64,000 nt of DNA from Candidatus Gastranaerophilales bacterium (GTDB lineage Bacteria > Cyanobacteriota > Vampirovibrionia > Gastranaerophilales > Gastranaerophilaceae): positions 41,387 to 105,386 of the forward strand of contig CAJUNK010000001.1 of NCBI GenBank assembly GCA_910587815.1, given 5' to 3'. The notes below the pieces were generated by a model that saw only the letters and a program-made list of their open reading frames with translations, ran no database searches and had not been told where the DNA came from. How positions within the stretch are numbered: position 1 is the first letter of the stretch; each line of letters begins with the position of its first letter. Positions 44,768 to 54,144 of the stretch are shown in pieces. A program made the position numbers and the translations under genes.

Positions 44768-45208
44768 ATGGAAAAGATTACGTTAAAGATTGAAAAATTA
44801 CCTCATTGTGTGGGTTTGCCTGAATATAAAACAGAAGGTGCGGCAGGCATGGATATTATGGCATCAAACATGGAGCCTGTTACCTTAAAACCGTTGGAGC
44901 GTGCGCTTATTCCATCAGGCATAAAGATTGAACTTCCAAGAGGATATGAAGCGCAAATTCGCCCAAGAAGCGGCCTTGCAATAAAAAGTGGTATTACACT
45001 TTCAAATTGTGTAGGTACAATTGATGAAGATTACAGAGGCGAAGTATGCGTGGGACTTATAAACCTTTCAAATGAAGATTTTACAATAAAAAGGGGCGAT
45101 AGAATAGCACAAATGCTTATAGCTCCTGTTGTTCGCGCTGAAATTGTTTTGGGTGAATTAACCGAAACAAAACGCGGCGAGGGTGGTTTTGGCTCCACCG
45201 GGGTGTAA
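44768..45208 (+). CDS. dut: dUTP diphosphatase
   Basis: Trimeric dUTPase hydrolysing dUTP to dUMP. Motifs 1-5 are all present: AGMDIMA, RPRSGLAIK, GTIDEDYRGE, RIAQMLI and the C-terminal arm RGEGGFGSTG. 146 aa. AAGGAAATAAAG precedes the ATG. Co-transcribed with coaX. Confidence 0.96.
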   Translation: MEKITLKIEKLPHCVGLPEYKTEGAAGMDIMASNMEPVTLKPLERALIPSGIKIELPRGYEAQIRPRSGLAIKSGITLSNCVGTIDEDYRGEVCVGLINLSNEDFTIKRGDRIAQMLIAPVVRAEIVLGELTETKRGEGGFGSTGV

Positions 45209-45674
45209 ATTTCATTTTATTACGAATGATATAAAAGACTTTTGCGGGGAAGCTGATAAGCTTACAGAAATAATAAAGGCGCAAAATTTATCCCAAAAGG
45301 ATTCTGTAAATTTTGTGCGTAAAAATTTTAACAAAACAATTCTGAATGAATTTTGTTTTATTTGTGATTTGTCTATTGAATATAAAAAGATGCTTGATAG
45401 CAAGGTTTCTTGTGTAAAATTGTCATTAGATAGTTTGATTAAAAATAAAATTAATAATCCTGATATCCAAAATGATGATTATGCAAAGCTTTCATTTATA
45501 ATCAAGACAGCAAATATCTGTGTACCTGACAAAATAAGACATATAAAAGTTTTTAAAATATTTAAAGAAATCAATAATAAGATTTATGAAGTAATTATAA
45601 AGACAACACAAAATGGCGAAGAAAATTTTTTTAGTTTCATTTCATATAAGCAACAAAAGAAGAATAAAAAATAA
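45183..45674 (+). CDS. Protein of unknown function overlapping the dut 3' end
   Basis: About 160 aa, Lys- and Ile-rich, alpha/beta, no family recognised (FVRKNFNKTILNEFCFICDL in the centre). No ATG occurs before residue 64. The likely start is a GTG at 45183 or TTG at 45189 inside dut, so translation is probably coupled to dut. Its stop lies in the tail of the small RNA encoded on the other strand. Confidence 0.55.
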   Translation: MVLAPPGCKFHFITNDIKDFCGEADKLTEIIKAQNLSQKDSVNFVRKNFNKTILNEFCFICDLSIEYKKMLDSKVSCVKLSLDSLIKNKINNPDIQNDDYAKLSFIIKTANICVPDKIRHIKVFKIFKEINNKIYEVIIKTTQNGEENFFSFISYKQQKKNKK

Positions 45675-45758
45675 AAAGCAGCAATGATTGTGAGGACTGG
45701 AATTATCCCTCTGTCGCCTGTTGGCTCGGTATCCAGATTTACCGTATCATAACTGCTT
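45666..45758 (-). ncRNA. Candidate structured small RNA with its own promoter
   Basis: On the minus strand TATAAT (45770-45765) is followed after six bases by AAGCAGTTATGAT, which pairs with ATCATTGCTGCTT at the other end (12 positions, one U-U mismatch); T-rich sequence follows. Inside are three hairpins: CGGTA/TACCG, GCC-AACA-GGC and GAGG/CCTC. The loop of the first contains CTGGA and that of the third TCCAG, allowing a five-pair kissing interaction. It does not match tRNA, SRP, 6S, tmRNA or any riboswitch consensus I know. Confidence 0.6.
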
Positions 45759-45764
45759 ACTTTT

Positions 45765-45792
45765 ATTATAACCTGTTTTTGCTGTTTTTCAA
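45765..45792 (-). promoter_or_regulatory. Promoter of the candidate small RNA
   Basis: TTGAAA (45792-45787), a 16-bp spacer and a perfect TATAAT (45770-45765) on the minus strand, in the same arrangement as the tRNA-Val promoter. It begins 16 bp past the ddh stop, so it drives an independent RNA and is not a leader of ddh. Confidence 0.75.
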
Positions 45793-45807
45793 TATATTTT
45801 AGATGAA

Positions 45808-46791
45808 TTACAGCATTGTTTTTCTTAGTTCTTCACCTGATTTTGGGCTTAGATACGCTGGTGCTATATCAAAAACAGTCTTGCAGCCATAGCATCCTTC
45901 TTTTGCCATTTTGTATGCTGCTCTAGCATAAGCTATAAGTACACTTGATGTGAATTCGGGGTTTGAATCAAGTTTTAGATTATATTCTATAATATGGTCA
46001 TTTTCTTTATTTAGGCCTGTTTTACCGCATCTAAATACAAAACCGCCATGAGGAATACCTGAATGATTTTTCTTTAATTCATCTTCAGATATAAAATGTA
46101 CGGTTGTATTATAATCTGCGAAATAGTTTGGCATATTAACAATTTCTGCTTCCACTTTTTTTGCATCTGCGCCTTCTTTTAATACAACATAACATTCTCT
46201 TGTGTGTTTTTCACGTGTTGAAAGTTCGGGATTTTTGCAATTTTTAACCGCATCTAATGCAGATTCCACAGGAATAGTGTATTGTTTTGCATCTTTTACG
46301 CCTTCAATTCTTCTTATCGCATCTGAATGCCCCTGGCTGACGCCCTTTCCCCAAAATGTATAATCCTTGCCATCAGGAAGGATTGCATTTGCATACATTC
46401 TGTTTAAAGAAAAAAGCCCTGGGTCCCAGCCCACTGATATTATGCCGACATTGCCACCTTCTTTTGCAGCTTTATCTACATTTTCAAAATGTTCAGGAAT
46501 TTTTGCGTGGGTATCAAAACTATCTACCACATTGAATATTTTAGCGTATTTTGGTGTTTGTACGGGTAAATCTGTGGCACTACCGCCGCAAAGAATTAAA
46601 ACATCAATTTTATCTTTCCAGTTTTCAATTTCTGAAGCGTTTAAAACCTTTGCTGTTTTTGAATTTATCTTTAAATCTTCAGGGTTTCTTCTTGTAAAAA
46701 CTGCTGCAAGCTCCATATCAGGGTTTTGCAATACCGCAGCTTCAACGCCTCTGCCTAAATTCCCGTATCCTAATATTCCAAGTTTTATCAT
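45808..46791 (-). CDS. ddh: meso-Diaminopimelate D-dehydrogenase
   Basis: NADPH-dependent one-step synthesis of meso-DAP from tetrahydrodipicolinate, bypassing the acyl routes for lysine and peptidoglycan. GILGYGNLGRGVE is the Rossmann loop; ISVGWDPGLFSLNR and GKGVSQGHSDAIRRI are diagnostic substrate motifs. 327 aa, full length. Single gene following gdhA on the same strand after a 74-bp gap. Confidence 0.94.
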   Translation of the reverse strand: MIKLGILGYGNLGRGVEAAVLQNPDMELAAVFTRRNPEDLKINSKTAKVLNASEIENWKDKIDVLILCGGSATDLPVQTPKYAKIFNVVDSFDTHAKIPEHFENVDKAAKEGGNVGIISVGWDPGLFSLNRMYANAILPDGKDYTFWGKGVSQGHSDAIRRIEGVKDAKQYTIPVESALDAVKNCKNPELSTREKHTRECYVVLKEGADAKKVEAEIVNMPNYFADYNTTVHFISEDELKKNHSGIPHGGFVFRCGKTGLNKENDHIIEYNLKLDSNPEFTSSVLIAYARAAYKMAKEGCYGCKTVFDIAPAYLSPKSGEELRKTML

Positions 46792-46865
46792 TTAAATACC
46801 TCATTATTTATATAATCATGCTTTTGCTTAAATATCTTTCGCCATTTTGAAAAGCTTTTATAAAG

Positions 46866-48254
46866 CTATATCAATCCTTGTGATTTCATTGCCTTTGCAA
46901 TTTTTCTAAATGCAGCAATGTTTGCACCTGCAACATAATTATTGCCAAAACCATATTCTTCTGCCGCTTTTTTGGTTTCACAGAAAATATTTGACATTAT
47001 GCCATCTAGTTTTTTATCTACTTCATCAAAACTCCAAAAGTATCTCATAGAATTTTGACACATTTCAAGTGCTGAAGTTGCTACGCCGCCTGCATTTGCA
47101 GCCTTGCCAGGTGCTACAAGCACGCCATTTTGCAAGAAATATTCAACTGCTTCATTTGTGCAAGGCATATTGGCGCCTTCACCCACAGCTTTTGCGCCAT
47201 TTTCCACAAGTACTTTTGCTGCATCTAAATTAATATCGTTTTGTGTTGCGCAAGGAAGCACAACATCTGCCTTAATTGTGTATACAGCAGGAATATCTTT
47301 ATTGTTTTCTTTATAAATAGCATTTGGGCAATAATTTAAATATTCTTTAATTCTTGCACGCTTTACTTCTTTCAAATCTTTTATAATATCAAGATTTATG
47401 CCGTCTTTATCATAAACGCAACCATTTGAATCGCTCATGGCAACAACTTTTGCACCATAGCTTAAAGCTTTTTCACAAGCATATATTGCAACATTACCAG
47501 AACCTGATATAATAACGGTTTTACCGTTCAAATCCATATTATTGGCTTTTAGCATTTCTCTCATAAAATATACTAAACCATAGCCTGTAGCTTCTTTTCT
47601 AGCTAGTGAGCCGCCGTAATCAAGCCCTTTTCCTGTTAAAACACCTGCTTCATAATTGTTTTTGATTCTTCTGTATTGACCAAATAAAAATCCTATTTCT
47701 CTTGCACCAACACCAATATCACCAGCAGGTACGTCTACATCCTGGCCTATGTGTTTTTGTAATTCTGTCATAAAGCTTTGGCAAAAACGCATAATTTCAT
47801 TATCAGATTTTCCCTTTGGGTCAAAATCGGAACCGCCCTTGCCGCCGCCAATTGGAAGGCCTGTGAGTGCATTTTTAAATATTTGTTCAAACCCTAAAAA
47901 TTTCATAATACTTTGATTTACAGTAGGGTGAAATCTAAGACCGCCCTTGTATGGTCCAAGGGTGCCATTAAACTGTACACGAAACCCCCTGTTTACTCTT
48001 GCTTTACCGTTATCATCAATCCAGGGAACCCTAAATGTTATAATTCTTTCAGGTTCTACAACACGTTCTAAAAGTGCTAAATCTTTATATTCAGCTTCAT
48101 GTTTTAAAACAACAGGCTCAAGCGTGGATAAAACCTCTTTTACTGCCTGTAAAAATTCAGGTTCATTTGGATTTTTTGAAATGGTTGAACTGATAACATC
48201 ATTTAAATAATCAGATTTTGTTTTTAAACCATCAACAGTGCAAGCATTGCTCAT
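46866..48254 (-). CDS. gdhA: NADP-type glutamate dehydrogenase
   Basis: Assimilates ammonium by reductive amination of 2-oxoglutarate. GPYKGGLRFHP, PIGGGKGGSDFDP with the catalytic Lys, DVPAGDIGVGAREIGF and the NADP loop ISGSGNVAIYA are present. 462 aa, the hexameric small-subunit class. Neighbour of ddh, which likewise fixes ammonia with NADPH. Confidence 0.95.
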   Translation of the reverse strand: MSNACTVDGLKTKSDYLNDVISSTISKNPNEPEFLQAVKEVLSTLEPVVLKHEAEYKDLALLERVVEPERIITFRVPWIDDNGKARVNRGFRVQFNGTLGPYKGGLRFHPTVNQSIMKFLGFEQIFKNALTGLPIGGGKGGSDFDPKGKSDNEIMRFCQSFMTELQKHIGQDVDVPAGDIGVGAREIGFLFGQYRRIKNNYEAGVLTGKGLDYGGSLARKEATGYGLVYFMREMLKANNMDLNGKTVIISGSGNVAIYACEKALSYGAKVVAMSDSNGCVYDKDGINLDIIKDLKEVKRARIKEYLNYCPNAIYKENNKDIPAVYTIKADVVLPCATQNDINLDAAKVLVENGAKAVGEGANMPCTNEAVEYFLQNGVLVAPGKAANAGGVATSALEMCQNSMRYFWSFDEVDKKLDGIMSNIFCETKKAAEEYGFGNNYVAGANIAAFRKIAKAMKSQGLI

Positions 48255-48367
48255 AGGACATTTTCTCCATAACTACTTTTATGGGAAAAATTATACCATA
48301 AAGTTTTTTTGATTAGACTTACGACCGTAGTATTTTATTTACATTTTTTATTACTTTTTAATATTTT

Positions 48368-49174
48368 TTAAATTTTTATAGAAGCCCCAATTGGAACAAC
48401 GGTGTTATTATTGCCATGGGTAATTTTATTATCATAAGCAAATGGAACATTTAAAATATTTGCAAATTCTTCCAAAATTTCATTTAAATATTGTCCTGCG
48501 CCTATAAATTCACCAAAAATAACTCCTTTTATTTTTGACCTTAGCGGTTTGTTTCGTAAAATTTGGGTTAGCATCTTGTCTATCTTATAATCAGGCTCAT
48601 TTATATCTTCTAAAAAAAGAATAATACCATCATCTGGAATATAGTTTTCAGATGGGGAACCAAAAAGAGAAACAATCGTAGCCAGGTTTCCACCCCAAAG
48701 AATACCTTTTATAGGAAATTTTGGCAGATTATAAATGTTATTTTCAATTGAATTTTTATAGTTTAAAAATTCTTCCTTTTCCATATTTGATATACCATTC
48801 AAGGCCATTTTGGCATGGTATGTTATTTGGTCTGTTTTTTTATAAATTGAAACTAAAAGTGCTGTAATATCAGAGCTTCCAATAATTTTTTTAGGATTAT
48901 CTTTTATGATATTAAAATTAATCTTCTCTAAAAGGCGAATTATTCCATAGCCGCCTCTAGCGCAGATTATGGTATCAATATTTTTATCAAGGTAAGCATT
49001 ATGCAAATCTTTCAGGCGTACTTCATCATCTCCTGCCATATATCTGAATTTTTCATAGCAGGATGGAAAAATTTTTACCCTCATGCCAAAATTTTCCATA
49101 AAGGTTTTTGTTTTATTTAGTTTTTCAATATCACAAACTGTGCCTGAAGGCGCTATAATTCCTATATTTTCCAT
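48368..49174 (-). CDS. ldcA: LD-carboxypeptidase, S66 family
   Basis: Cleaves the terminal D-Ala from murein tetrapeptides during wall recycling. IIAPSG at the N-terminus, ICARGGYGIIRLLEKI, nucleophile Ser in IIGSSDITALL, Glu in FLEDINEPDYKIDKML and His in THGNNNTVVPIG complete the Ser-Glu-His triad. 268 aa; no signal peptide, so cytoplasmic. Divergent from dnaX with 28 bp between start codons. Confidence 0.9.
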   Translation of the reverse strand: MENIGIIAPSGTVCDIEKLNKTKTFMENFGMRVKIFPSCYEKFRYMAGDDEVRLKDLHNAYLDKNIDTIICARGGYGIIRLLEKINFNIIKDNPKKIIGSSDITALLVSIYKKTDQITYHAKMALNGISNMEKEEFLNYKNSIENNIYNLPKFPIKGILWGGNLATIVSLFGSPSENYIPDDGIILFLEDINEPDYKIDKMLTQILRNKPLRSKIKGVIFGEFIGAGQYLNEILEEFANILNVPFAYDNKITHGNNNTVVPIGASIKI

Positions 49175-49202
49175 AAAATCTATTTTATCATATAATGTTT
49201 TT

Positions 49203-51260
49203 ATGAGTGAAAAATATTTGCCATTATTTAGAAAATACAGGCCGCAAAGCTTTAAAGATGTTGTAGGGCAAGAAAGCCTTGTAAAGGCTCTTTCAAATGC
49301 AATTGAACTAAATAGGATTGCAAATGCTTATCTTTTTGCAGGGCCAAGAGGTACAGGAAAAACATCCTGTGCCAGGATTTTTGCAAAATCGCTGAACTGT
49401 ACAAATGGCCCCACGCTTGAACCATGTCAAAAATGCCCAAGCTGTCTTGATATAACAAATGCTTCAGGGCTGGATGTTATTGAAATTGACGCTGCTACAA
49501 ACAGGGGTATTGATGATGCAAAAGATTTAATTGCCCAAACGCAATATGCTCCAATGAATGGCAAATATAAAATATTCATAATAGATGAAGTTCACATGCT
49601 GTCAAATGAGGCATTTAATGCGCTTTTGAAAACTTTTGAGGAGCCTCCTAATAATGTTATCTTTATTTTAGCCACAACAGAACCTCATAAAGTAATAGAG
49701 ACAATAGTTTCCCGCTGTCAAAGGTTTGATTTGAGGCGGATTACAACGGATGATATTACAAAAAGATTAAGAGAAATTTCGGATATTGAAAACATAAAAA
49801 TCACAGACGATGCACTTTATACCATTGCAAAAAATGTCTCAGGCGGTTTAAGAGATTCTTTAGCACTATTGGACCAGGTAAGCATTTTAGGTGCAAGAGA
49901 AACAATTTCAAAAGAAGATATTGAAAACCTTCTTGGTAAAGTGACCTTTGATGTTGCGTTTGATTTTTTAAATAAAATATTATTAAATGATGTAACAACA
50001 GCACTTTCAGCCCTTGATGAAATTTACAATAAGGGCTTAGAACCAAAGAATTTTTGTGAAAATTTTATAGAATTTTTAAGAAATTTAATATTTGCACTAA
50101 AATCTGATGATGTTTCAAGCACATTGAAATTTACAAATTTTAATCAAGGTGATATAGAAAAAATAAATTCCGAATTTATTAATACTGAAAATTTTGATAC
50201 AGGAAGAATATTTAGGATTTTAGAGAAAGTAATTGAATATTATAAAGAAATTCGTTTTGCAACAAATCCATACCTTTGGGCAGAACTTATGGTAATTAAT
50301 CTTTGCAAAACTGATACTGTATCTCAAGTTATTCCTGTTCAAGAAACCGTTATGCAAAATGTTTCTGTATCTGCTATTGCGCCAACAGTTTCACAAACTG
50401 TTTCACACACGGTTTTACAGAATAGCGCGCAGCAAATAAAAGATTCATCCATTATTTTGCCTGCCGAAAGTATAGTTAAAGAAACCTTGAAAGAAATTGA
50501 GATACCTGTTCAAAATATGCAAGCGCTGCCAAATAAACAAGAAGAGAAAGAAAAAGAGCAAGGTCCGCAAAATTCTAGAGAATATAAAGAAGAATTATAC
50601 GAAAAAGCAGAAGCAAAAGAATCTGAAATCAAAATGCCTGCGGTGCAAACATCTGGAATGTCTGCGCCTGTTCATTCTGCTGCACCTAAAACACCAAATC
50701 AGGCATCATCTTCCGCATCTGATGTCAGTGATCCTGCGGCAGCTTGGACAAATGTTTTAAATGTGATCGAATCAATTCCTGCAAAATTTTTCTATTCAGG
50801 TGTTGGAAAGCTTGTTGGTGTACAAAATAATAAAATAACGCTAGGTTTTGTAAATGAAAATGCTATAAATCAGGCAAAATCAGAATCAAAATTTAAACAT
50901 CTGACAAAGGCAATAAATACTGTACTTGGAGAAAACTGGGTGGCAGAGTTTATTTTAATCACTGAAAATATTCAAACTCTTGATGTAAAGCTAAAACCCC
51001 AAGCACCAGCAAGACCAAATTATCCACAGGCACAAAATGATGTTCAAAATAATGTTTCAAAACCTGAATTTGAACACATGCCTAAAAAAAAGCAAGAAGA
51101 TGTGCCTGTAAAACCACAAGTTATGGAAAATGAAGTACCGATGCCCAATGTAAATACTGATTTTGAAGCGTCTGATGCGGAAAAAACTTCTGCTATGAAT
51201 AATTATGGTCGCAAAACCAAAGAAATGCTTAGAGAATTTAATGGCAGAGTGATAGATTAA
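49203..51260 (+). CDS. dnaX: DNA polymerase III subunits gamma/tau
   Basis: Clamp-loader ATPase. FRKYRPQSFKDVVGQ, Walker A GPRGTGKTSCARIF, zinc Cys in CTNGPTLEPCQKCPSC, Walker B IIDEVHMLSNEAFNALLKT and the Arg finger region IVSRCQRFDLRR. After about residue 375 comes a variable, Glu/Pro-rich linker and a tau-type C-terminal domain. 685 aa from MSEKYLPLF; the ATG lies six bases after TATAAT, with no ribosome-binding site. An upstream in-frame extension would overlap ldcA and is rejected. Confidence 0.95.
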   Translation: MSEKYLPLFRKYRPQSFKDVVGQESLVKALSNAIELNRIANAYLFAGPRGTGKTSCARIFAKSLNCTNGPTLEPCQKCPSCLDITNASGLDVIEIDAATNRGIDDAKDLIAQTQYAPMNGKYKIFIIDEVHMLSNEAFNALLKTFEEPPNNVIFILATTEPHKVIETIVSRCQRFDLRRITTDDITKRLREISDIENIKITDDALYTIAKNVSGGLRDSLALLDQVSILGARETISKEDIENLLGKVTFDVAFDFLNKILLNDVTTALSALDEIYNKGLEPKNFCENFIEFLRNLIFALKSDDVSSTLKFTNFNQGDIEKINSEFINTENFDTGRIFRILEKVIEYYKEIRFATNPYLWAELMVINLCKTDTVSQVIPVQETVMQNVSVSAIAPTVSQTVSHTVLQNSAQQIKDSSIILPAESIVKETLKEIEIPVQNMQALPNKQEEKEKEQGPQNSREYKEELYEKAEAKESEIKMPAVQTSGMSAPVHSAAPKTPNQASSSASDVSDPAAAWTNVLNVIESIPAKFFYSGVGKLVGVQNNKITLGFVNENAINQAKSESKFKHLTKAINTVLGENWVAEFILITENIQTLDVKLKPQAPARPNYPQAQNDVQNNVSKPEFEHMPKKKQEDVPVKPQVMENEVPMPNVNTDFEASDAEKTSAMNNYGRKTKEMLREFNGRVID

Positions 51261-51367
51261 TTTAAATAAACTTTAAGGCTTGAATTAAAATAATGTTTTT
51301 TGTATGATGGCCATAAAAGGGATAAACAGGGCTTTTTAAATTTAGAAGGCGTTTATTTTAAAATAAT

Positions 51368-52057
51368 ATGGCTAAAACTTTTACAGAAACAAAGACTCAT
51401 GAAGTTACCGTTGACGTTGTAATTTTGACCATTGTCAAAAACACTTTAAAGGTGCTTTTATTGAAAAGGGCAAATGAGCCCTTTCGCGGAAGATGGGCGA
51501 TTCCTGGCGGTTTTGTCAGATTATCTGAAAATCTTGATGATGCGGCTTTGCGTGTTTTGAAAGAAAAAACAAACGTTCAAAATATTTATCTGGAACAGCT
51601 TTATACCTTTGGCGACCCCCTAAGATATCCTGATGCAAGGGTTATAACATGTGCTTATTTTGCACTTTTAAGAGCTGAAGATATAGATGTAAAAATTATG
51701 GATGAATCTCAGGCAACAGAAATTGAATGGCATTCTGTTGAAAACCTTCCGCAGCTTGCGTTTGACCATAAAGAAATTATAGAATACAGTTTGAAACGTA
51801 CAAGAGAAAGACTTGAGCTTTGCCCTGTAGCATTTCAGCTTTTGCCAAAGAAGTTTACTCTTACAGAATTGCAAAAATCTTATGAATTAATTTTAAAGAA
51901 AGAGCTTGATAAAAGAAACTTTAGAAAGAAAATGCTTGCAACAAATATTTTGATAGATTTAAATGAATGTTCAAAATCAGGTTCAAAACGCCCTGCGGCT
52001 TTATATTCTTTTGATACAATTACCCTTGATTCAAAACGCGGCCATTTCTTTTCATAG
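51368..52057 (+). CDS. NrtR-like Nudix-domain transcriptional regulator
   Basis: N-terminal Nudix domain (about residues 10-145) and a C-terminal winged helix (about 150-229: FTLTELQKSYELILKKELDKR). RWAIPGGFVRLSE starts the Nudix box, but the expected RExxEExG core reads RVLKEKTNV, so hydrolysis is unlikely. This matches NrtR/ADP-ribose-sensing regulators of NAD metabolism. No NAD gene is adjacent, so the target is unknown. 229 aa. Confidence 0.8.
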   Translation: MAKTFTETKTHEVTVDVVILTIVKNTLKVLLLKRANEPFRGRWAIPGGFVRLSENLDDAALRVLKEKTNVQNIYLEQLYTFGDPLRYPDARVITCAYFALLRAEDIDVKIMDESQATEIEWHSVENLPQLAFDHKEIIEYSLKRTRERLELCPVAFQLLPKKFTLTELQKSYELILKKELDKRNFRKKMLATNILIDLNECSKSGSKRPAALYSFDTITLDSKRGHFFS

Positions 52058-52087
52058 CAGGTAATTTAATGGGTTTTAAGAATTAAA

Positions 52088-53380
52088 TTATATTAGTTTT
52101 TTAACCCAGTCTATTAAAGATGTTATATCATAAGGTTTTGGCAGGTAAATATCTGCCCCCTTTGATAATATATTTTTCTTATCCAAAATTGTGGTGGAAA
52201 AAATTATTTTAGGCTGCTTTATGTCTTTATTTTTTCTAATTTTATCAAGCATACAAAGGCCCTGTTTTTTGTATGCTTCTCCATAATCTAAAATTAGAAC
52301 ATCCGGGGTAAAACTTGTATATTTATTAATAAAATCATCATAATTATTACAGGAAAATGTTTCATATCCTTGCATCTTTAAGCTTACATCTAAAAGACAA
52401 TTCAAGGCGCAATCAGATTCCATAATCATTACTTTGTTTTTTGTTTTTATATCTGAAACTTCGCCATATAGTTTTGGTCTATCTATCATGTAGCAGGAAT
52501 TTTTAGAAGGCCTGCAAAGTTTTAAAATATTGAATAATAAATTTAAAATTTGTTTTTCGTTTTCAAATTTGTTTTCTCCAATTTCAGCTATTGCAATGGA
52601 TAATTTCATTAAAGGAATCTTTTTCTCTTCAATGCTTTCTGAAGAATAGAGCATGAAATTATTTTTATAGTCAAATTCTGTATAAAATCTTTCTAAAATG
52701 TTATCAAATGCAAAAGTTAAAAATTTTGCAATTTTTTCTGCTTTGAAAATTGATGTTATTAGTAAAAATTCTTTATTTGAATAGTGTCCTGCGGCATCTT
52801 CCTTTTGAAGAGTGGAATTTATAATGGCGCCAAGTGTTTGCAATACTTTTTCATAAGCTATTTCGCCATAGATTTCTTTATAAAAATTTATTCCTGAAAT
52901 ATTAATAAGCAGCGCTGCTTTTGAAGAATTTGTTTTAAGCTCGCGTTTTAGCGCCTTAATTATAACCTTATTATTAATAAAATTTGTGATAGAATTAACA
53001 GAATTTTCAAGATATCGCCTTATATGTGCATTCAGCCTTGCACTAAATTCTTTAGATTGGATAGATTCATCTAAAAAATCATCTGCACCTGCTTCAAGTG
53101 CATTTAATTTATCATCCATTGCATCAGATTTTGAAATGGCAATAATCACTGGTCTGAAATTATATGTCAGCACCCTTATTTTTTTAATAAAATCGCTTAA
53201 AATATCGTCAATAGTATCAGAAACTATAATAATTTCAGGCTCATCATTTTTGATTCCAAAAATTGCTTCATCTAGTTTTGAAAATATTTTTGCATTGCAA
53301 TTTAGTGTTTCAATAATTTTTTTGTGTTTTATTGATAATTCTTTTCTTTTGGAAATGATAAAGACTTCCGGGCTATACAT
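52088..53380 (-). CDS. Response regulator: receiver, degenerate GGDEF, second receiver
   Basis: 430 aa. A receiver-like N-terminal domain (IIIVSDTIDD, ending near residue 130), a central GGDEF-like fold (about 150-300) whose signature is replaced by YSNKEFLLI, and a C-terminal receiver (about 315-430) with phospho-Asp in DVLILDYGE and the switch LPKPYD. No diguanylate cyclase activity is expected; the centre may be a partner-binding domain. It overlaps the kinase gene by 8 bp, so the two form a pair. Confidence 0.78.
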   Translation of the reverse strand: MYSPEVFIISKRKELSIKHKKIIETLNCNAKIFSKLDEAIFGIKNDEPEIIIVSDTIDDILSDFIKKIRVLTYNFRPVIIAISKSDAMDDKLNALEAGADDFLDESIQSKEFSARLNAHIRRYLENSVNSITNFINNKVIIKALKRELKTNSSKAALLINISGINFYKEIYGEIAYEKVLQTLGAIINSTLQKEDAAGHYSNKEFLLITSIFKAEKIAKFLTFAFDNILERFYTEFDYKNNFMLYSSESIEEKKIPLMKLSIAIAEIGENKFENEKQILNLLFNILKLCRPSKNSCYMIDRPKLYGEVSDIKTKNKVMIMESDCALNCLLDVSLKMQGYETFSCNNYDDFINKYTSFTPDVLILDYGEAYKKQGLCMLDKIRKNKDIKQPKIIFSTTILDKKNILSKGADIYLPKPYDITSLIDWVKKLI

Positions 53381-54122
53381 TTTTGCCCCCTGTGTTTTTG
53401 TTATTTATTTTTTTTGTCATTTTTTCTGAATCTAAAACGGGAACATAAATTAAAAATTCTGTAAACATTTCTGTATCATTTTTGATAGAATTTAATGAAA
53501 TTTTGCCATCCATTTTTTCTATTAAGCTTTTTGCAATATACAGTCCAAGGCCGCTACCTTGTGCGGAGGAAGTTAAATAATTATCAATTCTGTAAAATTT
53601 TTCAAAAATTTTGTCTCTGTGAATTTCATCAATATATGAACCGAAATTTTTTATACAAACCACATTATAGTCATTTTTGTTTTCAATTTTTATTTCAATA
53701 TCATTATTTTTTCCTGAATACTTGCAGGCATTTTCAAGGATGTTTACAAAAATTTGTTCCAGTTTATCCTTATCCGCCATAGAATTTATGGTTTTAGATA
53801 TTTTAATATTAAATTTTTTGTCTTTATAATTTATCTTTAAAATTTCAATAGCATTTTTAATTAAACTTGGCAAATCTACTTTTTTTAGAACAATTTCAAC
53901 ATTAGAATTTATTTTTACTACATCTAAAACATTTTCAACTAAATTTATCAACCTATCAGATTGTTCTAAAATAATATTTAAGAATTTTTTTTTATCCTCA
54001 TCTTTTAATAATTCCCAATTATCAAGCATTGTTTTTGAAAAACCTTTAATGCTTGTTAAAGGGGTTCTTATTTCATGGGATAGGGTGGATATAAATTCAT
54101 CCTTTACTGTTTTATTATGCAT
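53373..54122 (-). CDS. Soluble sensor-less histidine kinase
   Basis: HisKA with H-box STLSHEIRTPLTSIKGF (about residue 15), then HATPase with N-box FVNILENACKYSG, F-box FEKFYRID and G-box GSGLGLYIAKSL. 249 aa with no membrane helix or sensory domain before the H-box; mrnC ends 23 bp upstream, so none has been missed. It must sense through a partner, perhaps the downstream response regulator. Confidence 0.88.
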   Translation of the reverse strand: MHNKTVKDEFISTLSHEIRTPLTSIKGFSKTMLDNWELLKDEDKKKFLNIILEQSDRLINLVENVLDVVKINSNVEIVLKKVDLPSLIKNAIEILKINYKDKKFNIKISKTINSMADKDKLEQIFVNILENACKYSGKNNDIEIKIENKNDYNVVCIKNFGSYIDEIHRDKIFEKFYRIDNYLTSSAQGSGLGLYIAKSLIEKMDGKISLNSIKNDTEMFTEFLIYVPVLDSEKMTKKINNKNTGGKNV

Positions 54123-54144
54123 ACTTTAAATTATATACTAAAAT

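Noticed and set aside
45666..45758. Interpreting the structured RNA as SRP RNA, 6S RNA or a ddh riboswitch
   Set aside because: It lacks the SRP GGAAGGAAGC core, is too short and branched for 6S, and lies downstream of ddh with its own promoter.
49083..49202. 40-residue N-terminal extension of DnaX
   Set aside because: It overlaps ldcA on the other strand and precedes the TATAAT; DnaX proteins begin near MSEKYLPL.
51085..51093. A-rich run in dnaX (AAA AAA AAG) as a gamma/tau frameshift site
   Set aside because: A -1 shift here would remove only about 17 C-terminal residues, not produce a gamma-length product; no stimulatory structure seen.
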